DNA of 44,710 nt from Clostridiaceae bacterium (GTDB lineage: Bacteria; Bacillota; Clostridia; Acetivibrionales; Acetivibrionaceae): the NCBI GenBank assembly GCA_012519925.1, contig JAAYPF010000024.1:1-44710 (forward strand), given 5' to 3'. The translations under genes and the position numbers were made by a program. Numbering within the stretch: the first letter of the stretch is position 1; each line of letters opens with the position of its first letter. The notes under the pieces are model-generated. The model was not told the DNA's origin and ran no database searches. It worked only from the letters and a program-made list of their open reading frames with translations. Of the stretch, positions 1 through 7,068 are shown one piece after another.

Positions 1-29
1 AGATTCGTAGCATTGTTTTGATTATCCAT
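1..29 (-). CDS. 5' end of a gene running off the left edge
   Basis: An ATG at 27-29 (minus strand) is preceded by GAGGG with a 5-nt spacer, and the reading frame stays open to the window edge. Only nine codons are visible, starting MDNQNN. The product cannot be recognised. It is transcribed away from the tRNA-like sequence, so it is probably the chromosomal neighbour on the far side of the accessory patch. Confidence 0.4.
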
Positions 30-119
30 CGTATCCCTCTAATTAACCATAATACTTTCAATGCATAATTATAGCATTTTTATCTTTTGAATGCCACAAT
101 ATTAAATTTAATGTATTTG

Positions 120-194
120 TAGCGATTAGCTCAGATGGTAGAGCAACCGACTCTTAATCAGTGGCCTTAGGTTCGAGTCTCCAATGGTGCACCA
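120..194 (+). tRNA. Degenerate tRNA-Lys(CTT)-like sequence, probable pseudo-tRNA
   Basis: The D-arm (GCTC/GAGC), a seven-base anticodon loop with anticodon CTT at 153-155, the T-loop TTCGAGT and an encoded 3' CCA are all present. The helices are damaged. The acceptor stem has three mismatches in seven pairs (positions 1, 2 and 5), the T-stem two in five, and the anticodon stem one in five. The 5' strand would need to read close to GCACCAT to match its 3' strand but reads TAGCGAT. A good intrinsic terminator follows. The nearest gene downstream is a serine recombinase, so this may be a tRNA-derived attachment remnant or a decayed duplicate. It could still be expressed but is unlikely to be a normal tRNA. 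Confidence 0.6.
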
Positions 195-200
195 ACGATA

Positions 201-238
201 AAAAGTTGCTGAAATACAAGGATTTCAACAACTTTTTT
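201..238 (+). terminator. Intrinsic terminator after the tRNA-like gene
   Basis: A hairpin (AGTTG.TGAAAT paired with ATTTCA.CAACT, one internal mismatch) is followed by a run of six T. It lies 7 nt after the CCA end of the tRNA-like sequence, the usual place for a tRNA terminator. Confidence 0.75.
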
Positions 239-355
239 ATGCTTCGAAAGAGATTCTAGTTATTCTCCGTTATTTTACATAATGTAGTATATTTTATTAC
301 AACCCCAATATGGAAATTTCTTTATGACATACATTCACCTGATATAAAAACTCAT

Positions 356-450
356 TTACAATTTTATTTCTTCTACAGCATCAGGTCCTATGCCATTACT
401 GTAATCAAGTAGTTTAAGACTTTCTGGGACCACTTTAAATAATGCTATTT
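356..450 (-). pseudogene. Possible short gene remnant
   Basis: About 24 codons in one minus-strand frame, ending at a TAA at 356, read like protein (for example PESLKLLDYSNGIGPDAVEE). There is no convincing ribosome site, and a stop lies just upstream. The family is not recognised. It may be the tail of a gene cut by insertion of the neighbouring recombinase element. The rest of 239-530 is AT-rich with nothing else I can support. Confidence 0.2.
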
Positions 451-530
451 AATCTATCCTCTCTATTTTCAACAACTACATTAATAAACTCTATTAATTA
501 ATAGTAAATTTAATAAATTTCTCGTAAATA

Positions 531-2081
531 CTAAAACTTCCAATATATTTTTACTTTCTGCCCTTTTGATGTTTTTTCTCCAATTTCAATATGGTCAATC
601 ATGCTGTTGACCACATTTTGCTCTAATTTATCAAAGTTAAGGTAATTCTTCACCCTTTCTTCGTAATTGTCTTTATCATTTTTATGTGATTCCATCTCTT
701 TTTTAACAATTTTCTGTCTTTCCAAAAGTCTTCCTATTTCTTCAGAGAAATCCTTATTAAACTCAATAAACTGACCTTCATCAATAATTCCTTTAATTTT
801 ATCTACATATAAGCTTTTAATTATTCGTTTCTTTTCTAATATATTATTTTTTATTTTCTCCAGCTCATTATTATGTATGCTATGACTTTGTGACGTTTGC
901 TGTTCCTTCTCTAATCTTTCAACTACCCTATGAACATCAATATATCTGTTAAAATACTCTTTAATCTTATCTTTTATCAAATCTGTCAGTTCATCTAGTC
1001 GGATCAAATGACTTGTACACATTTGATTGCCAGCAGATACAGAGTATAGTTTGCATCTTAAATAACTATACTTACCTGTGGTTACCTTCAGCATAGTACT
1101 TCCGCAATCTTTGCATTTTACTTTTGAGGCAAACAAATGCGTTTTGCCGTTTCCTGTGGATTTGACCTTTCCGTTTATTCTACGCTGTACAGCTAAGAAA
1201 GTATCGTTATCAACTATTGGCTGATGTGTGTTTTCAACCTTAACCCATTTATCACTTGAATTAGCTATTATTTTCTTTGATTTATAACTTACTTTTTTCC
1301 GTTTTCCTTGAATCATATGACCTATATAGATTTCATTCCTTAGAATACGCCTTATGGTTGTTTTATTCCAAAGTCCATACTCATCCGTCTTGAAAGTGTT
1401 TTTATATTTTAGTCCGCTAAGTTCCTTATATTTCGTAGGATTAGGTATGCCTTTTTGATTGAGCATAAATGCTATGTGCTGTACTCCATAACCTTCAAGA
1501 TACCAACTAAAGATCATTTTAACTATCTGTGCAGCTTCTAAATCCAGCAAAAATTTATTTTTGTTTTGAGGGTCTTTCTTATATCCATAGGGTGCAAAAG
1601 AGCCTATAAACTCGCCTCTTTTTCGCTTTACCTCAAACACTGCTTTGATATTTTCAGATATATCTTCACAATACCACTCATTAACTAGTCCGTTAATCTG
1701 TCTTGACTTTTTATTTCCTTTTTCAAGGGTGTCAGCATTATCGGTAAGTCCCACAAATCTTATACCCCATTCAACAAACTTATTGTGAAGGTATTTTTCA
1801 ACCATTTCCATATCCCTTGTAAAGCGTGATTGACTTTTGCATAGTATTATATTAAATTTACCTGCCTTTGCATCGGAAATCAACTGATTAAATTCCGGTC
1901 GCTCTGAGTCAAGTCCTGAGTAGTCATCATCACAATAAATTCTATAGACCTCCCATTTATTTTCTCTTGCAAATTCTAGGAGAAGCTTTTTTTGATTTTG
2001 AATACTTTCCGAATCCTCAGTCTTACTTGATTTATTTCTGTCTTCATCGGATAATCTGCAATATATTGCTGCAATATTCAT
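531..2081 (-). CDS. Large serine recombinase (resolvase/invertase family site-specific integrase)
   Basis: A 516-aa DNA recombinase that would cut and rejoin DNA through a covalent serine intermediate. The N-terminal resolvase domain (about 1-140) starts IYCRLSDEDR and carries the catalytic serine in DSESIQNQK (Ser26 most likely). The arginine-rich helix region SQSRFTRD follows. A Recombinase domain spans about 165-300. A zinc-ribbon with CKDC and two later cysteines lies near 325-360, and a long coiled coil near 390-480. The order and length match large serine integrases and Tn4451-type transposases. The ATG start has GGAGGG about 9 nt upstream. The gene points toward the tRNA-like sequence, so it probably belongs to an integrated or decayed mobile element. 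No cargo between it and an obvious second boundary is recognisable. Confidence 0.93.
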   Translation of the reverse strand: MNIAAIYCRLSDEDRNKSSKTEDSESIQNQKKLLLEFARENKWEVYRIYCDDDYSGLDSERPEFNQLISDAKAGKFNIILCKSQSRFTRDMEMVEKYLHNKFVEWGIRFVGLTDNADTLEKGNKKSRQINGLVNEWYCEDISENIKAVFEVKRKRGEFIGSFAPYGYKKDPQNKNKFLLDLEAAQIVKMIFSWYLEGYGVQHIAFMLNQKGIPNPTKYKELSGLKYKNTFKTDEYGLWNKTTIRRILRNEIYIGHMIQGKRKKVSYKSKKIIANSSDKWVKVENTHQPIVDNDTFLAVQRRINGKVKSTGNGKTHLFASKVKCKDCGSTMLKVTTGKYSYLRCKLYSVSAGNQMCTSHLIRLDELTDLIKDKIKEYFNRYIDVHRVVERLEKEQQTSQSHSIHNNELEKIKNNILEKKRIIKSLYVDKIKGIIDEGQFIEFNKDFSEEIGRLLERQKIVKKEMESHKNDKDNYEERVKNYLNFDKLEQNVVNSMIDHIEIGEKTSKGQKVKIYWKF

Positions 2082-2144
2082 TTTGTCCTACCCTCCAAGC
2101 TAAAGCTAAAGATCCACGATATTAAGTATTTTTTAAAACTCTTT

Positions 2145-2300
2145 TTATATATTTTTCTTTATTGAGTGTTCATAATTAATAGAAGTGTTTGGTTCTTCCC
2201 AACTTTTTGTGTTTTGAATTATATTAACTAGTATGTTTTCAAGCATGCTTCTTCTACTTTCTTCATCCATACTTCGAAATACTTCTTCAATTATTATCAC
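2145..2300 (-). CDS. Possible small protein upstream of the recombinase
   Basis: A 51-codon ORF begins with GTG at 2300, with GAGGG at 2309-2313 (8-nt spacer). It ends 63 nt before the recombinase start on the same strand, so the two may be co-transcribed. The predicted protein is a short acidic helix (IEEVFRSMDEESRRSMLENI) followed by a polar tail. I do not recognise the family. An in-frame GTG three codons further upstream is an alternative start. Confidence 0.4.
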   Translation of the reverse strand: MIIIEEVFRSMDEESRRSMLENILVNIIQNTKSWEEPNTSINYEHSIKKNI

Positions 2301-2384
2301 AAAAATCACCCTCGGTAGTTTTTCTTTATAATATGCCTAGGGGCTCACAAATGTTATATTTAAAGAAAATCCCATAATGGCAAT

Positions 2385-2417
2385 CAAGAAAATTCGCTTC
2401 GGTCATAACTTTTCTTG
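2385..2417. repeat. Palindromic repeat, family B, copy 1
   Basis: A 33-bp imperfect palindrome with arms CAAGAAAA and TTTTCTTG and centre TTCGCTTCGGTCATAAC. A near copy in the opposite orientation lies at 43151-43183, at the other end of the window. No coding role is seen. Confidence 0.6.
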
Positions 2418-2500
2418 TTCGTTTTAGTTTTACTTATAATAAGAAATTAAAATAATGATCGTATTAGTGTAAAAATCCAGACTTTTGCAGTAAAACAAGA

Positions 2501-2543
2501 TAAAAACAGCCCTTAACCTCTTTAAAACAACAGGTTTTGGGCT
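2501..2543 (-). terminator. Terminator-like hairpin facing left
   Basis: AGCCCTTAACCT (2508-2519) pairs with AGGTTTTGGGCT (2532-2543) with two internal mismatches. On the minus strand it is followed by a run of T (2501-2507). It lies just downstream of the decayed transposase and would end minus-strand transcription coming through it. Confidence 0.5.
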
Positions 2544-2582
2544 CTTCATTTATCAAACTAGTCGTAAAATTGTAGAATAAAT

Positions 2583-3190
2583 CAAACTTTTTTTGTCTCT
2601 CCTAAAACCTTTTTTATTTTTCCCATAGCATCAATTGTAACAATAGCTCCTTTTATGAACAATAAGTCTAAAAGCTCTGGTATAGCTGTAATCTCATTAC
2701 TCTTATTATCCGCCTTCACCTGACCAAGAACAAGTTTATCACTGCTGCACCATGCACTCACAATATGAATAGCTTTTTTCAGGCACTTTTGTTTGACGTT
2801 CCTCTCATTGTTTTGCCGTCAATCGCTTCTACATCACCTTCTTTGAGTTGTGTAACTTCCTGCATCCACTATACAAAGCATTTTCAAACTGCATTGGGTC
2901 AACTACGTCTAATACTCGTGCTATTGTAAACCAAGATGGAATTGCATTGGGTAACTCAAGATACTGCCTGAGCCAATCTTCTTTTGCACAAGCCCATTCC
3001 TCCATCTCTCCCCACTCATCACATCTACATATAGTTGCAGCCACGGCAATAAAAGGTACATCCAGCAGTTTATGCTGAATTTTACCTTCTTGTCTTGGGT
3101 CGAAAATCACTGTGAAATAATCAATAAAATTTGTATCTATTCTTTTTTCACCACACTTCCTGCAAATCAAAGAGATATTGTGCATAGGAA
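2583..3190 (-). pseudogene. Decayed ISAs1-family transposase
   Basis: Three pieces in different minus-strand frames read through a DDE transposase of the ISAs1 type. The first (about 2830-3170) carries DPRQEGKIQHKLLD, the conserved N-terminal DPR motif, then CDEWGEMEEWACAKEDWLRQ. The second (about 2750-2865) has AIDGKTMRG with the first catalytic Asp. The third (2583-2770) has AIHIVSAWCSSDKLVLGQVK and VTIDAMG with the second Asp. At least two frameshifts separate the pieces, and everything after the second Asp is lost, so it cannot make active enzyme. It sits directly against the broken ATPase gene at 3148-3483. The left terminal repeat was not resolved. Confidence 0.8.
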
Positions 3191-3483
3191 ACCTCTTCAT
3201 GGGGAGCCGTTCCATCTAAAAGAGCCACCTTTATTGCAGGAATTACTACTCCATCAATGCTGTTATTATCGCTTGAACAGTGCATATATTCTACGTCATA
3301 GCCCCTATCTTCCATCTCTTTACCTATTTTTTTCATAAATGTTGATTTGCCAACTCCTGGGCCACCTTTAATGCAAATTATCCTCGTTGCCTCTTCTTGA
3401 CTCAATATGTAATCATAATAACTAAAAAACCCCTGTGATGTATTACCACCAAGAAACATATGTCTTATTTTACCTTTTGACAT
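3148..3483 (-). pseudogene. 5' fragment of a P-loop ATPase (PRK06851-like), interrupted by IS
   Basis: The start is well formed: ATG at 3483 with GGAGGGG about 6 nt upstream. The first ~95 residues match my recollection of a clostridial ATPase family that begins MSKGKIRHMFLGGNTSQGFF. They carry a Walker A motif GGPGVGKST near residue 40-48 and the family stretch HCSSDNNSIDG. Full members are about 370 residues. After LLDGTAPH the frame leaves the family and runs into the ISAs1-like remnant, stopping at 111 codons. The C-terminal two thirds are not found in the window. The natural role of the family is unknown to me. Confidence 0.75.
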
Positions 3484-3656
3484 GAATACCCCTCCATTGT
3501 GTTTAATTTCCTCAACGATATTTGAAACCTATTACTAAAATATGCAGATGGAGGGTTTATGTGAATAGAAGAACACACAATGACAGTATGCTACTTAGAC
3601 AGGACAAAGTGTTAGCTAAAATTACAATTGTATTTATTAACGTTCATAAATATACT

Positions 3657-3691
3657 AAAACAAGGACAATGAGACTCTCCCATTGTCCTTG
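3657..3691 (-). terminator. Terminator-like hairpin downstream of the NUDIX gene
   Basis: A perfect 11-bp stem (CAAGGACAATG at 3661-3671 with CATTGTCCTTG at 3681-3691) and a 9-nt loop. On the minus strand it is followed by TTTTAG, a weak U-tract. It lies 75 nt after the NUDIX stop codon. Confidence 0.6.
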
Positions 3692-3766
3692 TTGAATTTG
3701 ATATCATGATTTAAAGTATAGCGAACACTAAAAAACATAGTAATATATGACCTTAATTAGTAACTA

Positions 3767-4180
3767 TTAAGGTAATTCTTTGTATTTCTTATAGGATAGA
3801 TTAAGCAAAGCCTTATCCTGACTGTAAGTGATAAGATTCATCGCTTCTTCAATATCAAAAAAACCGCCCTCTTGGAACTTTTCCTTTTCAGAAATGTTAT
3901 ATTTATCGGAATCTGTACTCATAATAAACCACGTAATTTTATTGCAGATAGGCTTTTGTCTAGTAACAGAATAGAATTCGTAACTCGTATCACCGGCTAT
4001 AGATAGAATGTAAGCAATTATTCCACCTTCTTCTAAAACTCTCTTTTGAGCAACTTCAGCAGCATGATCTCCATTTCGCATTACGCCTTTAGGAAATACC
4101 CATTCATCCTTTTCGTTCTTAAGCAAAAAAACTTTGTCCCCAAAAAACACTATACCACCAGCACAATTTCTTAGTATCAT
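3767..4180 (-). CDS. NUDIX hydrolase
   Basis: A 137-aa NUDIX-fold protein expected to hydrolyse a nucleoside diphosphate linked to another moiety; the substrate is not predictable. The chosen start is the ATG at 4180 (MILRNCAGG), preceded by AGGAGG with a 9-nt spacer, which gives a typical family length. The Nudix box lies near residues 34-56 (GVMRNGDHAAEVAQKRVLEE). It departs from the GX5EX7REUXEE consensus: Asp replaces the first Glu and KR replaces RE, while the EE pair is kept. Activity may therefore be altered. The reading frame is open for another 119 codons upstream without a stop (see the separate entry). Confidence 0.85.
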   Translation of the reverse strand: MILRNCAGGIVFFGDKVFLLKNEKDEWVFPKGVMRNGDHAAEVAQKRVLEEGGIIAYILSIAGDTSYEFYSVTRQKPICNKITWFIMSTDSDKYNISEKEKFQEGGFFDIEEAMNLITYSQDKALLNLSYKKYKELP

Positions 4181-4537
4181 AAATTGCAGCCTCCTTTTTT
4201 TGTGTTTTAACACTAATCTTTCATAATGTCGCAAACACGTTTCTATTGTTTTGTGTTTCACAAACTTTTGAAAACAATTTCCATTGCGGAGCTCTTGATC
4301 TAGAGTACATGGTATTCTTCTTACTTTTTCTAGTGTAAATATTTGACCTGTTTTGATATGCTTTTCTGCTTGTTTTGTATTGATGAGATCTGATAGTGCC
4401 TTAATCCTAAGACCTTTGCTATATACTATAATGCGTGAGTTATTTCGTATTCCCTCCTTCCTATATACATTAAATGGAAATTCCAAAAAATAACACGAAA
4501 GGCACTTTCCTAACAATATAGGAAAATGCCTATTCAC
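4181..4537 (-). other. In-frame open extension upstream of the NUDIX gene, possibly a fused small domain
   Basis: The NUDIX frame stays open for 119 codons upstream to an ATG at 4537. Residues such as ALSDLINTKQAEKHIKTGQ and CTLDQELRNGNCFQKF look like real protein, with A/T-rich third positions like the neighbouring genes. A strong AAGGAGGG site lies at about 4452-4459, but no ATG, GTG or TTG follows at a usable distance. Either this is a former separate small gene that lost its start and stop, or a true N-terminal domain. The extreme 5' part overlaps a hairpin at 4500-4535. The family is not recognised. Confidence 0.35.
4500..4535. other. Stem-loop in the leader of the NUDIX transcript
   Basis: AGGCA.TTTCCTA pairs with TAGGAAA.TGCCT around a short loop, with one mismatch. 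On the minus strand it is followed by a T-rich stretch ending TTATTTTTT, so it could act as an attenuator or terminator ahead of the NUDIX gene. There is no known riboswitch signature. Confidence 0.35.
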
Positions 4538-4681
4538 TTAATTCATTATATCATAGCTTACAACCATTGTCAACTTTGGATTTAGCTTGATGCCTAGATA
4601 TATCTGGATTATAGCCAATTAAACAAACTAAATAACAGCCTTCATTTCATGCCCTAATCTCCTATAGTTTTACTTAATCTA

Positions 4682-5644
4682 TTATGGCTTCAATTCATCC
4701 ATTAACATCCTCAGCTTAGTCTCAACAGCAACCGGTATATACTCATGACCAAAATATTTATATACCGCTATTTCCTTTGGACAAGTCAAATTATTGTAGG
4801 CGGCAAAAATTGTTGAAGGTGGTGTTATTTCATCTACCAATCCTACACTAACCCAGGTCCTACATTTTATCCTTGATGCAAGGTTCATAATATCAAAATA
4901 AGAAAGCGTCTTTTTAACTTGAACTTCAATTTCAGGTTTGGCATTTCTTCTTAAGTATTGGACAATTTCCTGATAAGGTCCTTGAGGAGCAATATCAACA
5001 GCTCGCTCAAAATTTGACAGGTACGGGTAATCAGCTACTGCAACTTTAGGTATATCGGATAAGGCAGCAGCAGCTAAAGATAATGCTCCCCCTTGGCTTC
5101 CTCCCATCACAGCAATTCTAGTCTTATCCACTTCCGGCATGGATGCCAAAACCTCTAATGCTCGAACCGCATCTAAATAAACTGCTCTGTAGTAGTATTC
5201 CTCAGGGTTTAATATTCCTTTACACATCCATCCTGGAACAAATCCCGTTGAAGAAACAATATTATCAACACTATTTCCTTGCTGACCACGTACTAGCATA
5301 TTCATTACAACATAACCTTTTAAAGCTAAATCCACCACTTCATTGACCATACCTTCCGATGCCCAATTGTATCCGTGATATAATACTATTCCGGGACACA
5401 AGCTCTCTCCCTTAGGTATTGCCAACCATCCTTCAATATTTGCATTCTCAAACCCTAAATAGGATACTCTGTAGACCTTTACGCCCTTAACAGGATAGTC
5501 ATAGGGTGAACGTTCGAATTTTAACGGTACTTGAGCAAGCTTTTTAAGACTATTATCCCAAAACTCCTCAAAATCAGGCTCTTTTGTAAGTTTAGGTTTG
5601 TATTCTTTAAGTGCCTCAAGTGGCATATCATATTGTAGTGCCAT
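4682..5644 (-). CDS. CE7 acetyl xylan esterase / cephalosporin-C deacetylase family
   Basis: A 320-aa alpha/beta hydrolase of carbohydrate esterase family 7 (AXE1), which removes acetyl groups from short xylo-oligosaccharides and other acetylated small molecules. The catalytic triad is visible: Ser in GGSQGG (about residue 183), Asp in GLVDEITPP (about 270) and His in FGHEY (about 300). The family RGQ motif is present in VRGQQG near residue 115. No signal peptide is present, so it should act in the cytoplasm on imported oligosaccharides, as other CE7 enzymes do. The ATG start has AAGGTGGAG 5 nt upstream. It fits with the dockerin-bearing esterases further right, which would work outside the cell. 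Confidence 0.92.
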   Translation of the reverse strand: MALQYDMPLEALKEYKPKLTKEPDFEEFWDNSLKKLAQVPLKFERSPYDYPVKGVKVYRVSYLGFENANIEGWLAIPKGESLCPGIVLYHGYNWASEGMVNEVVDLALKGYVVMNMLVRGQQGNSVDNIVSSTGFVPGWMCKGILNPEEYYYRAVYLDAVRALEVLASMPEVDKTRIAVMGGSQGGALSLAAAALSDIPKVAVADYPYLSNFERAVDIAPQGPYQEIVQYLRRNAKPEIEVQVKKTLSYFDIMNLASRIKCRTWVSVGLVDEITPPSTIFAAYNNLTCPKEIAVYKYFGHEYIPVAVETKLRMLMDELKP

Positions 5645-5674
5645 ATTCTCTCCACCTTATTATAAATATTTTGT

Positions 5675-5744
5675 TTTTACCTCTTTTAAAAAATAAGCGA
5701 AAGAGGTAAAACGTCGGGGCAGAGGTGCCCCAGAGTTTTTATTT
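5675..5744. repeat. Two-hairpin palindromic repeat, family A, copy 1
   Basis: Hairpin one pairs TTTACCTCTTT (5677-5687) with AAAGAGGTAAA (5700-5710). Hairpin two pairs GGGGC (5716-5720) with GCCCC (5727-5731), followed by AGAGTTTTTATTT. The architecture matches the other family A copies although the arm sequence of hairpin one differs. Confidence 0.65.
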
Positions 5745-5860
5745 ATTATATATAATAAATTATAGCTTTCCAATAAACTTTATGACAATATCAATATATA
5801 AAAACACCATAATTTCCTTAGGTTAAACTAGCAATCGTTCTATAGTTGCTTTTTCCAACT

Positions 5861-7048
5861 CTAAAGCCCTTCCTTTAGTATTACTGCTCTTTTGATTTTA
5901 TCAGTACCATATCTTTCTCTTATTGAGTCAAGTGCTTTTTCAAGCTTTTCTTCCTTTTCATCGGGGTCTTCGCTGTCATTCAAATCAAATATTGACATCT
6001 GCTCTGCTTCATCCTCCGAAATATTATTAAGGGAAATTCCCAACAACCTCACTGGCTTTCTATTGTTCCAATTGTCCTCTAACAGTTTTGCTCCAACTGC
6101 ATATATATCCTTTGTCAAATATGTAGTACTCACAGATTTTTGGCGGGTTATGGTTTTAAAATCGTCGTATCTTATAGCTATTGATATAGTTCTCCCTTTA
6201 TAGTTCTGCTTTCTAGCCTCCATTCCAACCTCTTCTGCTAATTTTAATAGAATGGTTTTTGCCAGTTCTAAGTCGGTTATATTCTCTGGCAATGTTGTGG
6301 ATCTGCCAATAGATTTATTTTTCACCAATGGATTTTCCAAAACTTCCGATTCATCAATACCATTTGCCAAACGGTAAATATCTTCACCATATTTACCAAG
6401 TTTTTTAGCAAGAAATACAGGATCACTTTTTGCTATATCCCCAATTTTATATACACCAATACTTTTAAGAATCTTTTCTGTTTGCTTCCCAATTCCGTAC
6501 ATTGACCTAACAGGAAGCGGCCACAGCTTCTCACTTATATCCCGTCTCCATAATTCTGTGATTCCAAGAGGCTTCTTTATTTCCGATGCCATCTTTGCCA
6601 AAAATTTATTTTCAGAAATACCTATAGAGCACCATAGATCCAGCTCATTCATTATAGCGTTCATAATTTTTTGTGCTGCCTCTGTAGGTTTGCCGAATAA
6701 CGCCTCACAACCTGTCATATCAAGCCATGCCTCGTCAATACTATTTTGCTGTATCACTGGTGAATATCTCGACAATATGCTCATTACTTCTCTTGACTTA
6801 TCTTCATAAAGATCATGGCGGGGATGTACAAGAATAATTTTGGGGCAAAGCTTTTTCGCTTCGTGTATAAGCATTGTGGTCTTTACCCCGAACTTCCTCG
6901 CCTCATAATTTGCAGCAAGAATAATCCCTGTCCTCTTTTTCGGATTTCCTGCAACAGCTGCCGGCTTTCCCTTTAATTCAGGATTTTGAGACATTTCACA
7001 ACTTATGAAAAAGGCATTCATATCAACAAGAAAAATAACTTTTTGCAT
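5861..7048 (-). CDS. dinB: DNA polymerase IV (Y-family translesion polymerase)
   Basis: A 395-aa Y-family polymerase that copies past DNA damage with low fidelity. The N-terminal palm begins with the metal-binding LVDMNAFF motif. The second catalytic motif SIDEAWLD lies near residue 105, and the fingers motif AANYEARKFGV near 47. Helix-hairpin-helix and little-finger domains follow. A near C-terminal QMSIFDL (about residue 355) matches the beta-clamp binding consensus. I chose the second ATG at 7048 because GAGG sits 7 nt before it but only 1 nt before the ATG at 7054. The start is about 20 nt after the GH3 stop codon on the same strand, so the two are probably co-transcribed. Confidence 0.95.
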   Translation of the reverse strand: MQKVIFLVDMNAFFISCEMSQNPELKGKPAAVAGNPKKRTGIILAANYEARKFGVKTTMLIHEAKKLCPKIILVHPRHDLYEDKSREVMSILSRYSPVIQQNSIDEAWLDMTGCEALFGKPTEAAQKIMNAIMNELDLWCSIGISENKFLAKMASEIKKPLGITELWRRDISEKLWPLPVRSMYGIGKQTEKILKSIGVYKIGDIAKSDPVFLAKKLGKYGEDIYRLANGIDESEVLENPLVKNKSIGRSTTLPENITDLELAKTILLKLAEEVGMEARKQNYKGRTISIAIRYDDFKTITRQKSVSTTYLTKDIYAVGAKLLEDNWNNRKPVRLLGISLNNISEDEAEQMSIFDLNDSEDPDEKEEKLEKALDSIRERYGTDKIKRAVILKEGL

Positions 7049-7068
7049 AATCATTCCTCAATTTTAGC

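Noticed and set aside
3561-3695. 44-codon plus-strand ORF with GGAGGG before a GTG
   Set aside because: It runs through a terminator-like hairpin and has no recognisable content; the ribosome-like site is probably chance, though it cannot be excluded.
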